From Vreelandella zhanjiangensis DSM 21076 (GTDB lineage Bacteria > Pseudomonadota > Gammaproteobacteria > Pseudomonadales > Halomonadaceae), in assembly GCF_000377665.1 (NCBI RefSeq), contig NZ_KB898646.1:558001-622000 (forward strand): DNA of 64,000 bases. Direction: 5' to 3'. Shown here piece after piece: positions 45,524 through 55,115 of this stretch (position 1 is its first letter; every line of letters begins with the position of its first letter). The translations under genes were made by a program, and so were the position numbers. The notes below the pieces were generated by a model, which was given only the letters and a program-made list of their open reading frames with translations, was not told where the DNA came from and made no database searches.

Positions 45524-46881
45524 GGGACAGGCACCAGCTGCTTGTCCCTACTTATCCAGACGGCCAGAATAATCGCTGGCAGACCCAAGAGCGTTGCGAC
45601 CACAAAAAACGTGGCATAGCCCTGGGAAGTTACCACCACCCCCCCAAAGCCGCTTAAAAACTTCCCAGGCAGCGTCATCAGCGATGAGAATAACGCATAT
45701 TGAGTGGCGGTATAGGCGCGTGAGGTAAGGCTTGATAAAAAGGCAATAAATACCGCGCTAGCCAAGCCGTTAGCCAGATTGTCGCCAATGATCGTGATCA
45801 CCAGCATGGGTACCTGATTACCTATCAGGGCGAGTGCGGCAAACAGTAAATTCGTCAGCATCACAAACCCTGCCCCGATCACCAGCAGCGGGCCAATGCC
45901 GTAGCGGGCTACCAGCAAGCCGCCTAAAACGCCGCCGGTAATGCTCATCGCAATCCCAAATATATTGGTCACATTGGCAATAGTGGCCAGAGAAAAGCCC
46001 AGGTCGATATATAGCGGGTTAGCCATGGACGCCATCGCCAGATCGCTGATTCTATACACCGCAATAAACACCAGGATCCACAGTGCCTTTACTCCGAAGC
46101 GGCGAAAAAAATCGGTAAACGGGCACACGATAGCGCCAATCACCCAGGCACCCAGGCGACGCAATATTTTAGGTTTGCCACGGCTGGCGCGGATAAAGGC
46201 GCGCACTTTAGGCTCATGGATTAACTGTACCGAAAGCGAGGCGCGCTTGGGTTCCGGGCGAATCAGCACGGTGAGTACTCCCACGCCGACGAGTGCTGCC
46301 ATGGTCAGATAAGCCGCATCCCAGGACACGGCCGAGGCGATATAAAGCGCTCCGGCCCCAGCGGCCAGCAGCCCCCCTCGATAGCCAATGATATAGGTGG
46401 ATGCCATGGCGGCTTGCATATCATCATCGGCAGATTCGATCCGGTAAGCGTCAATGGCAATATCCTGCGTTGCCGAACCAAAGGCTACCAGCAGGGCAAA
46501 AATGGCGACTGCTCCCAAATTGCCAACAGGGCTTACGCCTGCCAGACCGACGAGCCCTGCAGCAATCATCCCCTGGGCAAGCAGCATCCAGCCGCGCCGC
46601 TGGCCAAAGGCTCGGGTGAGTAGCGGTAGCTCAAGCCTGTCCACCACCGGTGCCCAAAAAAACTTGATCGAGTAGAGCATGCCAATCCAGGCGAAAAACC
46701 CAATAGCGGCGACTTCAACACCGTCACTACGTAGCCAGGCGGAAAGCGTAGAGAACACCAGCAAAAAGGGTAGCCCAGCGGAAAAGCCTAAAAACAGCAT
46801 GGTAATAACAGGTGCCCGGAAATAGATCGCCAGCGCGGCAAGCCAGCTACGCTGGGGCAAAAGGGTGGGCATAGTGTTCAA
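45511..46881 (-). CDS. ampG: AmpG-family muropeptide permease (MFS)
   Basis: 456 residues with 12-14 membrane segments. The AmpG hallmarks are MLFLGFSAGLPFLLVFSTLSAWL, then ATQDIAIDAYRIE (quoted: SATQDIAIDAYRIE) and DNLANGLASAVFIAFLSSL. It imports GlcNAc-anhydroMurNAc peptides from the periplasm for cell-wall recycling. Its stop lies inside a hairpin loop; the divergent FKBP gene starts 90 bases upstream. Confidence 0.92.
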   Translation of the reverse strand: MNTMPTLLPQRSWLAALAIYFRAPVITMLFLGFSAGLPFLLVFSTLSAWLRSDGVEVAAIGFFAWIGMLYSIKFFWAPVVDRLELPLLTRAFGQRRGWMLLAQGMIAAGLVGLAGVSPVGNLGAVAIFALLVAFGSATQDIAIDAYRIESADDDMQAAMASTYIIGYRGGLLAAGAGALYIASAVSWDAAYLTMAALVGVGVLTVLIRPEPKRASLSVQLIHEPKVRAFIRASRGKPKILRRLGAWVIGAIVCPFTDFFRRFGVKALWILVFIAVYRISDLAMASMANPLYIDLGFSLATIANVTNIFGIAMSITGGVLGGLLVARYGIGPLLVIGAGFVMLTNLLFAALALIGNQVPMLVITIIGDNLANGLASAVFIAFLSSLTSRAYTATQYALFSSLMTLPGKFLSGFGGVVVTSQGYATFFVVATLLGLPAIILAVWISRDKQLVPVPQPR

Positions 46882-46970
46882 CTCCAGAAAAAGACGTTGG
46901 CCTTGGCCAAGTGATAAACTGCATCAATGTTTTATGACAAAGCCGATAGCTTACCGGAGAGGAGTTTTGC

Positions 46971-47489
46971 ATGTCGATCACGGCACACCAGGTCGTTACG
47001 TTGCACTACGTGCTTAGCGACATTTTAAGCGATGGAAGCGAGCAAGTACTCGATGATTCTAACGCGCGCGATAAGCCGCTTGAGTACCTGCATGGCCACG
47101 ACAATATTGTGCCAGGCCTGGAGCAGGCGCTGGCCGGTCTAAAGGTAGGCGATGCGGCCACCGTAACGTTGTCTCCTGCTGACGCCTATGGCATGCGTAA
47201 TGAAGCGCTGGTGCAGGAAGTGGGGCGTGGCTCGTTTGGCAATGCGGATTTGACGCCCGGCAGCCGTTTTCAGACCGAAGGCGAAGCCGGCCCACAAATT
47301 GTCACGGTAGTGGATGTGGTGGGCGACCGCATTACCATTGATACCAATCATCCCCTGGCGGGTCGCACACTCAGCTATCAGGTGAAAATCCTGGATACGC
47401 GTGATGCAACACGCGCAGAGCTTGCCAAGGGCCATCCGCTTCCGCCTGGAACCGAGCACAGCAAAGTAGAAGATCGGAAGGTCCTTTAA
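46971..47489 (+). CDS. FKBP-type peptidyl-prolyl isomerase, SlyD-like
   Basis: 172 residues. The FKBP core and inserted flap resemble SlyD/FkpB: LHYVLSDILSDG, YLHGHDNIVPGLEQALAGLKVGD, then VTLSPADAYG and NHPLAGRTLSYQVKILDTR. It lacks the His-rich metal-binding tail of E. coli SlyD, so nickel binding is unlikely. It catalyses proline isomerisation and may act as a chaperone in the cytoplasm. Confidence 0.92.
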   Translation: MSITAHQVVTLHYVLSDILSDGSEQVLDDSNARDKPLEYLHGHDNIVPGLEQALAGLKVGDAATVTLSPADAYGMRNEALVQEVGRGSFGNADLTPGSRFQTEGEAGPQIVTVVDVVGDRITIDTNHPLAGRTLSYQVKILDTRDATRAELAKGHPLPPGTEHSKVEDRKVL

Positions 47490-47817
47490 TATTTAAAACT
47501 TGATCCAGGTCAGCACTGATTTAGCTAGAGCCCGATAAGATATTAATCAGCTGCTGAGTTAAGGCATTGTTTAAAGATTGTTGAAAGATTGCCTGCTTGG
47601 CATTGGGTAATTCGTGTTGTTGTACCGGTTGTACACCGTTTTCTTGGTTAGTAGGTGTTAAGCAGTGGACGTCTTTTTAAAGAGCCCCTCTTTGACTTAA
47701 TAACTTGCTAAGCCTTTTGTCAGGGGAGGGAGGTTACTTTAGCTAGTAACTTTCCTTTTTTACCGGCCTCTTGGCCGGTTTTTTTTATTCTGAATTTTAA
47801 AAGATACCTACCGATTG
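47490..47817. other. gene-free stretch downstream of the FKBP gene
   Basis: About 330 bases with no ORF. It holds a small hairpin (GTTACT-TTAGCT-AGTAAC near 47732-47749) and ends in a strong plus-strand terminator at 47762-47788. The terminator is 270 bases from the FKBP stop, so either the mRNA has a long 3' tail or a separate small RNA ends here. Confidence 0.5.
47762..47788 (+). terminator. strong rho-independent terminator
   Basis: ACCGGCC-TCTT-GGCCGGT followed by an unbroken run of T (8). Orientation is plus, so it serves the FKBP transcript or an unannotated small RNA, not the minus-strand EAL gene. Confidence 0.85.
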
Positions 47818-49539
47818 CTATTGGTTTGGCGAAAGCCCTTTAAAATGCTTTAGCCAGTCCAGCACTTGATGCGAGGGCATAGGCTTTGAAATCCAGTAAC
47901 CTTGCAGATAATCGCAGCCCATCTTGGATAGAAGGTCCGCTGTTTCGTGATTTTCGACGCCCTCAGCGATGACTTTCAGGCCCAGCCGATGGCCCAGTTC
48001 GATGGTCGAGCGTACTATCAATCGATCATCTTCATCGGTATTTAAGCGTAGAATAAAGGACTTGTCGATTTTAAGTTCATTAAACGGCAGGCGCTTTAAC
48101 TGGGCTAATGACGAGTAGCCAGTTCCAAAGTCATCAATGGCCAGCACAATACCTAGCGCTGAAATCTCTTTTAGAATATTAACGGCCTGACTCATGTCCT
48201 GCATGGCAGTGGTTTCAGTAACTTCAATAGCAAGCTGGTCTGGGTCTAAATCATAAGTTTCAAGCAGCTGTTCCAGCTGTTGGGGAAGCTGTGCGTTAGT
48301 AATATCACTTGCGGATAAGTTGATCGCAACGGATAAACGTTGCCCGCTTTGATTCCATATATGCAGCTGCTGGCACACATGAACCAGCATCCACTGGCTC
48401 AATAGCGAAATATTGCCGGAGCGTTCGGCCAGTTCAATAAATTCATCAGGCCGGATAAGCCCGAGGGTTGGATGATGCCAGCGAATCAGCGCTTCAAAAT
48501 GCTCGGCTTTTTGACTCTCAAGCGCGGCCTTGGGCTGGTAATCGATCCATAGTTCGTCATGCGTAACGGCGTTTGGCAGGTCATTGATCAGAGTTCGTTT
48601 GCGCAGCTGTAGCTTATCAAGCTCCTCGGTATAAAACTCGTACCTGACGGCTTTATCCTGAGCTTGCTGAAGGGCAATGTCGGCTCGTCGAAATAGCTGT
48701 TGCACCGAGTTGCCGTCGCTGGGAAAGCTTACGCTGCCTATGGAGCATATGGGTTTAACCGTGGAGAGGTGATTAACCGCAATCGTGTTTGAAAGGTGCT
48801 GAATCAGCAGCTCCAACCATGCGCTATTGGATGGGTCGCCTTCATTAATGATTAAAAATTCATTGTTAGTCAGCCGGTACGGATGATGCTGAGGGCTTGA
48901 GAAATCACGCAGCCTATCCGCAATGGCGATGAGTACCTGATCACCCACTGAGTAGCCGAAGGTGCTATTGATAGCGCGAAGCTCATGTAGCGCTAAACGC
49001 ATTATGGTAAACGGCGTCTGCTGGGCAACCAGGTCTTCCAAAGAATCAAACGCGGCTACTTGATTGGGCAGTTGGGTGAGAGGATCACTTCGGGTCTGGA
49101 GCAACAGGGTCTTATCGCGCTTTTCAATATCGGCCTGTAAGGCAGTGATCGTTTTGCTGATAAGCCGGGTTTCGGGGTGTCTTTGGACTTGCGATGAAGA
49201 GGTAAATCGATAGCCATCGCTTATTTGGCTGGCCGTATGGCTGAGTTTATTAAGCGGTGAACTTAAACGTTTGGATATCCATAGGGCAAAAAGGATCAAG
49301 CATGCCGTGGTTAAAAGCGAGCTAAGTATAAGTTCTTTTTTTAACCATCTGTATCTATTCGAAAGCGCTGCCAGCGAATCGAGTAAGACACTAAACAGGT
49401 TTGGATAAACGGTTTGTAGGCTTGTATGAGAAGAGCTAGGGGCGAAATAGGGTTCGATTATGAACGCGATGCCGATAGGCAACTGTGACAGAACAATAAT
49501 CAGTAGAAAAGTTAAAAAGAGGCGCGTTCTAAAGTGCAT
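47818..49539 (-). CDS. membrane GGDEF-EAL protein, probable c-di-GMP phosphodiesterase
   Basis: 573 residues. Two N-terminal membrane segments flank a short periplasmic loop, then a HAMP-like stretch (LSSPLNKLSHTASQI). The GGDEF domain has lost its signature (LTNNEF in place of GGDEF). The EAL domain is intact: EALIRWHHPTLGLI, IEVTETTAMQD, AIDDFGTGYSSLAQLKRLP, ELKIDKSFI and AEGVEN. The likely activity is hydrolysis of c-di-GMP, with the inactive GGDEF as a regulatory module. Confidence 0.92.
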   Translation of the reverse strand: MHFRTRLFLTFLLIIVLSQLPIGIAFIIEPYFAPSSSHTSLQTVYPNLFSVLLDSLAALSNRYRWLKKELILSSLLTTACLILFALWISKRLSSPLNKLSHTASQISDGYRFTSSSQVQRHPETRLISKTITALQADIEKRDKTLLLQTRSDPLTQLPNQVAAFDSLEDLVAQQTPFTIMRLALHELRAINSTFGYSVGDQVLIAIADRLRDFSSPQHHPYRLTNNEFLIINEGDPSNSAWLELLIQHLSNTIAVNHLSTVKPICSIGSVSFPSDGNSVQQLFRRADIALQQAQDKAVRYEFYTEELDKLQLRKRTLINDLPNAVTHDELWIDYQPKAALESQKAEHFEALIRWHHPTLGLIRPDEFIELAERSGNISLLSQWMLVHVCQQLHIWNQSGQRLSVAINLSASDITNAQLPQQLEQLLETYDLDPDQLAIEVTETTAMQDMSQAVNILKEISALGIVLAIDDFGTGYSSLAQLKRLPFNELKIDKSFILRLNTDEDDRLIVRSTIELGHRLGLKVIAEGVENHETADLLSKMGCDYLQGYWISKPMPSHQVLDWLKHFKGLSPNQ

Positions 49540-49714
49540 TCTTCGCTCACTTTTACAGCAGAATTATATTAATAACCATAAAGAAATGATGACGACGTGA
49601 TGCTTTTTTGAAAGATACCCTTTTTTGCTAATTGATAGCTACCCCAATGGCTTGATTAGCTAATGCCCACCGTCATACGCGCATTTAAGCGCATGGCGGT
49701 GGGCATCGTAGTGC

Positions 49715-51448
49715 TTACCAGGGTTGGTTTACGCTGGCTTTTTCAAGCAGAAAGTCGACGATATGCTCAGCGGGCACCATCGTGGCTTCGCTGTCGCGAC
49801 GGCCTTTGTACTCAAGCTCGCCGTTATCCAGGCTACGATCACCAATTACCAGGCGATGAGGAACGCCCATTAGCTCCAGGTCAGCAAACTTGACGCCGGG
49901 GCGCGTATCGCGATCATCCAGAAGTACGTCCAGGCCAGCGGTGGTTAACGCATGGTAGAGACGCTCTGATTCTTCGCGCACGCGCTGAGACTTGTGTGCA
50001 TTCATGGGCACCAGCGCTACCTGGAAGGGGGCAATCGCATTGGGCCAGGTAATGCCCGCATCGTCGTGGTTCTGCTCGATAGCAGCGGCCACTACGCGGG
50101 TAATACCAATACCGTAGCAACCCATCCACGGATGGCTGGTTTTGCCGCTATCGCCCAGCACGCTTGCATTCATGGCTTCAGAATATTTCTGACCCAGCTG
50201 GAATACATGGCCTACCTCGATACCGCGCTTGATGGAAAGCGTGCCTTTACCATCGGGTGACGGATCGCCTTCGATCACCTTACGCAAATCGGCAACTTGG
50301 GGCAGCGCAACGTCGCGTTCCCAGTTAATGCCAAAGTAGTGCTTACCATCAATATTCGCGCCCGCGCCGAAGTCACTCATCAAGGCAACGCTGCGGTCAA
50401 TAATGACCGGCATTTCAAGGCCGATAGGACCTAGAGAGCCAGGGCCTGCGCCTACGGCAGCGCGAATTTCTTCTTCGCTGGCCATCGTGAGCGGCGCCGC
50501 TACCTGGGGAAGGTTTTCTGCCTTCACTTCGTTCAGCTCGTGGTCGCCGCGCACCAGCAGCGTAATCAAGCCGCCTTCGGTGGCGTGAACCATCAGCGTT
50601 TTAACGGTTTTCTCGATGGGCAGCTTGAACTGCTCAACCAGAGCCGCGATGGTTTTGGCGTTCGGCGTATCCACTACGCGCATTTCTTCACCAGGTGCTG
50701 CGCGTTGTACGTCGCTGCCTAACGGCGCCGGTAGGGCTTCGGCTTTTTCCATATTCGCGGCGTAGTCAGACTCATTGGAGAACACGATGTCGTCTTCGCC
50801 GGAACTTGCAAGCACATGGAATTCATGGGAGCCGGTGCCACCGATAGAGCCGTTATCGGCAATCACCGGACGGAAATCCAAGCCCAAGCGGGTAAAGATT
50901 CGCGTGTAGGCGTCATACATACTTTGGTACGTTTCTTTCAGTGACGCTTCATCCAAGTGAAAGGAGTAGGCATCTTTCATGATGAACTCACGCGAGCGCA
51001 TTACCCCAAAGCGCGGACGAATTTCGTCACGGAATTTGGTCTGGATTTGGTAGAAGTTGACCGGCAACTGCTTGTAGCTTGCGATCTCTTTACGCACCAG
51101 GTCAGTGATCACTTCTTCATGGGTTGGGCCCACGCAGTAGTCGCGCTCGTGACGGTCTTTGACGCGCAGAAGCTCTGGGCCGTACTGCTCCCAGCGGCCG
51201 GATTCCTGCCATAGCTCGGCTGGCTGAACGGCGGGCATCAATACTTCCTGGGCGCCAGCACGGTTCATCTCTTCGCGTACAATGGCTTCGACCTTACGCA
51301 GCGTACGTAGGCCCAACGGCAGCCACGTATATAAGCCTGACGTGAGGCGACGGATCATCCCAGCACGCAACATTAACTGGTGGCTAATGACTTCGGCGTC
51401 GGCCGGGGTTTCTTTTAACGTAGCGATCAATAATTGGCTGGCGCGCAT
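49715..51448 (-). CDS. proS: prolyl-tRNA synthetase, bacterial type
   Basis: 577 residues. Class II aminoacyl-tRNA synthetase: motif 1 ([14 protein letters not shown]), motif 2 ([27 protein letters not shown], quoted in part: [20 protein letters not shown]), motif 3 ([13 protein letters not shown]). The editing (INS) domain is present between motifs 2 and 3, and the C-terminal anticodon-binding domain carries [16 protein letters not shown]. An essential housekeeping gene. Confidence 0.97.
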   Translation of the reverse strand: MRASQLLIATLKETPADAEVISHQLMLRAGMIRRLTSGLYTWLPLGLRTLRKVEAIVREEMNRAGAQEVLMPAVQPAELWQESGRWEQYGPELLRVKDRHERDYCVGPTHEEVITDLVRKEIASYKQLPVNFYQIQTKFRDEIRPRFGVMRSREFIMKDAYSFHLDEASLKETYQSMYDAYTRIFTRLGLDFRPVIADNGSIGGTGSHEFHVLASSGEDDIVFSNESDYAANMEKAEALPAPLGSDVQRAAPGEEMRVVDTPNAKTIAALVEQFKLPIEKTVKTLMVHATEGGLITLLVRGDHELNEVKAENLPQVAAPLTMASEEEIRAAVGAGPGSLGPIGLEMPVIIDRSVALMSDFGAGANIDGKHYFGINWERDVALPQVADLRKVIEGDPSPDGKGTLSIKRGIEVGHVFQLGQKYSEAMNASVLGDSGKTSHPWMGCYGIGITRVVAAAIEQNHDDAGITWPNAIAPFQVALVPMNAHKSQRVREESERLYHALTTAGLDVLLDDRDTRPGVKFADLELMGVPHRLVIGDRSLDNGELEYKGRRDSEATMVPAEHIVDFLLEKASVNQPW

Positions 51449-51674
51449 GTGCGGTAAAATTCCTTAATGTTAAAAAAGCCGCTGGCTTAGCGTTGAATGC
51501 CAGCATTGTACGTCTTAGCGGCTAAGGCGGCAAAATCAACCAGCCGCCATAGGCGCTGTGCACCGGGAAGTTTGTGTTAATATGGCCGTGATTTTGCGAG
51601 CGTTAACGAGCATTATTTCAATAATTCAGCCTCAATGCCCGCTATCGTTTCTGTTTATTAATGAGGGGACCTTC

Positions 51675-52109
51675 ATGCAGCAGACTGTACGCCGTTGGTT
51701 AACGGGGGCCGTTGTAGGCGCCTCAATCATCACGCTGAGCGGTTGCGGTACTATGTTTCACCCTGAGCGAAAAGGCCAGTTAAGCGGCCAGATCGATCCG
51801 GTTATTGCGGTTGCCAACGGTGTGGGCCTTCTATTTTTTATCGTACCGGGCGTTATTGCCTACGCGGTCGATTTTTCAAATGGCACTATCTATTTGCCAG
51901 GCAATAACAGCGCATCTGTCGATGTTCTGCACCTGGATGATACGTTGAATGTGGCGTCACTTGAAAAGCTGCTGTCTGATAAAGCGGGTAAGCCGGTGAG
52001 TTTAAAAAGCGAGCTGGTGATGATTGAAGAGATGGACAACCTGGAAGAAGCGCTCGCCATGGTGCGGATGTCAGGCGTAATGGATGAAGAGCGCCTGGCA
52101 ACCATGTAA
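51675..52109 (+). CDS. small exported lipoprotein, unknown function
   Basis: 144 residues from the ATG at 51675, preceded by GAGGGGA; a longer reading from 51558 would bury the signal peptide. A lipobox is clear (IITLSGC, cysteine 23). A hydrophobic segment (VGLLFFIVPGVIAYAVDF) follows the mature N-terminus, and the C-terminal half is charged. It resembles short lipoproteins of the polyribonucleotide-like annotation group, but I do not recognise a function. Confidence 0.75.
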   Translation: MQQTVRRWLTGAVVGASIITLSGCGTMFHPERKGQLSGQIDPVIAVANGVGLLFFIVPGVIAYAVDFSNGTIYLPGNNSASVDVLHLDDTLNVASLEKLLSDKAGKPVSLKSELVMIEEMDNLEEALAMVRMSGVMDEERLATM

Positions 52110-52135
52110 ATTGCCCAACGGCTGCGTTGCTACAC

Positions 52136-52169
52136 AAAACCCCAGAGACGCTTACGCGTATGGGGTTTT
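52136..52169. terminator. bidirectional terminator between the lipoprotein gene and benE
   Basis: AAAACCCCA ... TGGGGTTTT with a GC-rich inner stem-loop (GACGCTTACGCG). A-rich and T-rich flanks occur on both strands, fitting convergent genes. Confidence 0.75.
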
Positions 52170-52186
52170 GTCGTTTTATGGGCAGG

Positions 52187-53398
52187 CTATTTGGCAGCGG
52201 TAAGTTTCAGGGTAATCAATCCTGCCACTAAACCCCAGAAAGGCCCGCCAATGCCAAGCAGCGTAATGCCCGAACCCGTCAGCAAAAAGGTGACAATGGC
52301 CGCATCGCGGTGACGGCTATCGGCAAAGGCGCTTGCCAAACCTCCGGCAAGCGTACCCAATAGCGCAATGCCTGCCAGGGCAATCACCAGTACGCTGGGG
52401 AGCGCATTAAACACCCCGGTCACCGTAGCACCGAAAATCCCCATGATGATATAAAAAACGCCGGCGGCCATACCTGCCGTGTAACGGCGGCGAGGGTCGG
52501 CATGAGCATCTGGGCCCATGCAAACCGCAGCGCTGATGGCGGCCATATTGAGGGCGAAACCACCAAAGGGCGCAAGAAGCAGAGAGGCCCCACCGGTCCA
52601 GCTGATCAGCGGTGAGCTGTTAGCTTGATAGCCCGCAGCCCGTAATACCGCCATGCCAGGCAGATTCTGCGTTGCCATGGTGATAACAAAAAGCGGAATG
52701 CCCACGCCGATTAGTGTGGCAAATGAAAACGCAGGCGTCATAAACACAGGCGTAGTGGGGGACAGCGGAATATCCTGCAGATTGATTTGCCCCTGCAGTA
52801 TCGCAACCGCTACGCCGGTTAACAGTACGCCAGGCACCGCCAGTGTTGGCCAAAGGCGCCTACCCATTACCCAGGCCGCCAGCATCACCAGCGGCATTAG
52901 CCACTGGCTTTCCATTACGTTAAATAGCTCAAGCCCAAAGCGCAGCAAAATACCGGCCAGCATCGCTGCGGCAATGGCGCCGGGAATGTAGCGCATCAAG
53001 CGTTCAAAAAGGCCGGTTACTCCGCATAGGGTGATCAATAGCGCCGAGAAAAGAAAAGCCCCGATAGCTTCTTCAAGCGGAATGCCCGGCAAGCTGGTCG
53101 CCAGAAAAGCCGCCCCCGGCGTAGACCAGGCGGTAAGCAGCGGCATGCGATAACGCAATGAAAGGCCAAATGATGTAAACCCCATGCCAATACCCAGCGC
53201 CCAAAGCCAGGAACTGATTTGCGCGGCAGAGGCGCCGCTGGCTTCGGCTGCCTGAAAGATAATCGCAGCAGAGCTTGTATAGCCAATCGTGACCGCGACA
53301 AATCCTGCGGTAACGGTTGAAAGGCTGACATCTTGCCAGAAGGCAGGCCGTTTGGCAGGCGGCTGGGCCTGTTCTATAGCATCATTGTTGGCCGCCAT
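52187..53398 (-). CDS. benE: BenE-family transporter (benzoate/H+ symporter family)
   Basis: 403 residues with about 12 membrane segments. The BenE signatures are DVSLSTVTAGFVAVTIGYTSS, LPLLTAWSTPGAAFLATS-like (MPLLTAWSTPGAAFLATSLPG) and FGGFALNMAAISAAVCMG. Most members are of unproven substrate; benzoate is known for Acinetobacter BenE. An XRE-cupin regulator is divergent with twin palindromes between them. Confidence 0.88.
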   Translation of the reverse strand: MAANNDAIEQAQPPAKRPAFWQDVSLSTVTAGFVAVTIGYTSSAAIIFQAAEASGASAAQISSWLWALGIGMGFTSFGLSLRYRMPLLTAWSTPGAAFLATSLPGIPLEEAIGAFLFSALLITLCGVTGLFERLMRYIPGAIAAAMLAGILLRFGLELFNVMESQWLMPLVMLAAWVMGRRLWPTLAVPGVLLTGVAVAILQGQINLQDIPLSPTTPVFMTPAFSFATLIGVGIPLFVITMATQNLPGMAVLRAAGYQANSSPLISWTGGASLLLAPFGGFALNMAAISAAVCMGPDAHADPRRRYTAGMAAGVFYIIMGIFGATVTGVFNALPSVLVIALAGIALLGTLAGGLASAFADSRHRDAAIVTFLLTGSGITLLGIGGPFWGLVAGLITLKLTAAK

Positions 53399-53457
53399 AC
53401 TGCGCTCCTCTAAGGTGGCTGGGTGTTTATCGATTACTTACCATGATTAAATTGTTC

Positions 53458-53475
53458 TGTGCGCTATAACGCACA
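53458..53475. promoter_or_regulatory. palindromic operator site 1 (benE/XRE-cupin intergenic)
   Basis: TGTGCG-CTATAA-CGCACA, 60-77 bases upstream of benE. It is a near copy of the site at 53490-53511, with centres 34 bases apart, about three helical turns. Confidence 0.7.
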
Positions 53476-53489
53476 AATGTCACATTATC

Positions 53490-53511
53490 ATTGTGCGTTA
53501 TGACGCACAAT
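53490..53511. promoter_or_regulatory. palindromic operator site 2 (benE/XRE-cupin intergenic)
   Basis: ATTGTGCGT-TATG-ACGCACAAT, 9-base perfect arms. Shared consensus with site 1: TGTGCGYTATRACGCACA. Likely bound by the divergent XRE-cupin regulator. Confidence 0.72.
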
Positions 53512-53688
53512 TGGCTTGAGGATTTTGATTAAAATAGATCCTGAAGCTTTATAAGCGCTGAAGCTTGTCCTAAAGCGCTGGATGCATAAACGAGCAAACA
53601 TTCAAAAAGCTCAGCGATGGCCCGATTAAGCTGCCTGTTTTAAAGAGGGATTAGATAGGTAAAATAGCCAAGCCTTGAGGAGATAATA

Positions 53689-54276
53689 ATGCCTACCCAG
53701 CCCCCCGCTATTGCTGAGCATGTTGCCAGTACCGTTAAACGACTGCGTAAAGAGCGTGACTGGAGCCTGGATCGTGCTGCCGGCGAAACCGGAGTAAGTA
53801 AAGCGATGCTCGGACAAATCGAGCGCGGTGAATCCAGCCCGACCGTCTCAACGCTCTGGAAAATAGCCAGTGGCTTTCGGGTGTCTTTTTCTACCCTGTT
53901 CGATAGCCAGAAACCGGTGCAGGGCGAACTGCGCCGGGATAGCGGGGAGTCGGTATGGGGAGATGACAGCGCGGGCATGCAGGCTCGACTGATTTTCCCT
54001 TACGATCCGTTGTTAGGCTTTGAGATGTTCATGATCGAGCTGGCGCCTGGTGCGATCAGTGAGTCAACGCCACATGCCGAGGGCGTGGTAGAACATATTG
54101 TAGTGATTGAAGGAGAAATGGAGCTGCGTATTGATGAGCGCTGGCAAACGCTTGGTGTGGGCGAGGGGCTGCGCTTTTTTGCTGACCGCCCCCACGCGAT
54201 GCGTAATACCGCGACAACACGTTTACGCTTTCATGATGTGATTCACTATTTACCCGGCGCGGCATCCAATGCTTGA
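53689..54276 (+). CDS. XRE-family regulator with C-terminal cupin domain
   Basis: 195 residues. N-terminal helix-turn-helix ([21 protein letters not shown], then [14 protein letters not shown]) and a C-terminal cupin barrel ([26 protein letters not shown]). It is divergent from benE over 290 bases, so it probably controls benE through the paired palindromes. Its end overlaps the 3' end of nfo by 31 bases in antisense. Confidence 0.92.
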   Translation: MPTQPPAIAEHVASTVKRLRKERDWSLDRAAGETGVSKAMLGQIERGESSPTVSTLWKIASGFRVSFSTLFDSQKPVQGELRRDSGESVWGDDSAGMQARLIFPYDPLLGFEMFMIELAPGAISESTPHAEGVVEHIVVIEGEMELRIDERWQTLGVGEGLRFFADRPHAMRNTATTRLRFHDVIHYLPGAASNA

Positions 54277-55106
54277 GCACGTAACCAGCGGATCTCTTCA
54301 TCCCAGATTTCAGGCTCGACGGTTTCTAAAATCATGGGGATCCCGCTGATACGTGGTTCCTGCATGATGGTGGTAAACGCCGCCAAGCCAATATTGCCTT
54401 TCCCCAAGCTGTGATGGCGGTCTACCCGGCTGGCAAAACCGCTTTTCGCATCGTTTAAATGCATCCCTCGAAGATACTCAAACCCTACAACGCTGCCTAG
54501 TTCATCCAGGGTGGCCTGCGTTGCCTCGCGGCTGCGCAAATCATATCCGGCGGCAAACGCGTGGCAGGTATCAATACACACGCCGACGCGAGATTTATCA
54601 TCGACATGCTGGATAATTTCAGCAAGATGCTCAAAGCGCCAGCCAAGGTTGGTGCCTTGCCCGGCGGTGTTTTCAATCACCGCGGTCACGCCTTGAGTCT
54701 GGGCGAGGGCTTCATTGACGGACTCTGCAATGCGCTTTAAACAGTCGCCTTCACTTATCTTGTTCAAGTGACTGCCAGGATGGAAATTCAGCAGCGTTAA
54801 ACCTAACTGCTCGCAGCGCTGCATTTCATCTAAAAAAGCGTTGCGCGATTTCTGCAGCCCTTCGGCTTCCGGGTGGCCCAGATTAATCAGATAGCTATCG
54901 TGGGGCAGAATCTGCTCAGGCTTGAAGCTGTGCTGGCGGCAGGCATCTTGAAATGCCTTGATGGCTTGCTCCGTCAGCGGCTTGCCCTGCCACTGGCGCT
55001 GATTTTTGGTAAATAGCGCAAAGGCATTTGCGCCGATCTCAACCGCCCGATGTACCGCCTGATCTGCACCCCCGGCAGCACTTACATGGGCACCTACATA
55101 CTTCAT
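54246..55106 (-). CDS. nfo: endonuclease IV
   Basis: 286 residues. AP endonuclease that cuts at abasic sites in DNA. Zinc-ligand motifs are [61 protein letters not shown] and ILETVEPE, all intact. It precedes the glycerophosphodiesterase reading outward. Confidence 0.96.
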   Translation of the reverse strand: MKYVGAHVSAAGGADQAVHRAVEIGANAFALFTKNQRQWQGKPLTEQAIKAFQDACRQHSFKPEQILPHDSYLINLGHPEAEGLQKSRNAFLDEMQRCEQLGLTLLNFHPGSHLNKISEGDCLKRIAESVNEALAQTQGVTAVIENTAGQGTNLGWRFEHLAEIIQHVDDKSRVGVCIDTCHAFAAGYDLRSREATQATLDELGSVVGFEYLRGMHLNDAKSGFASRVDRHHSLGKGNIGLAAFTTIMQEPRISGIPMILETVEPEIWDEEIRWLRAQALDAAPGK

Positions 55107-55115
55107 TGTTATCCC

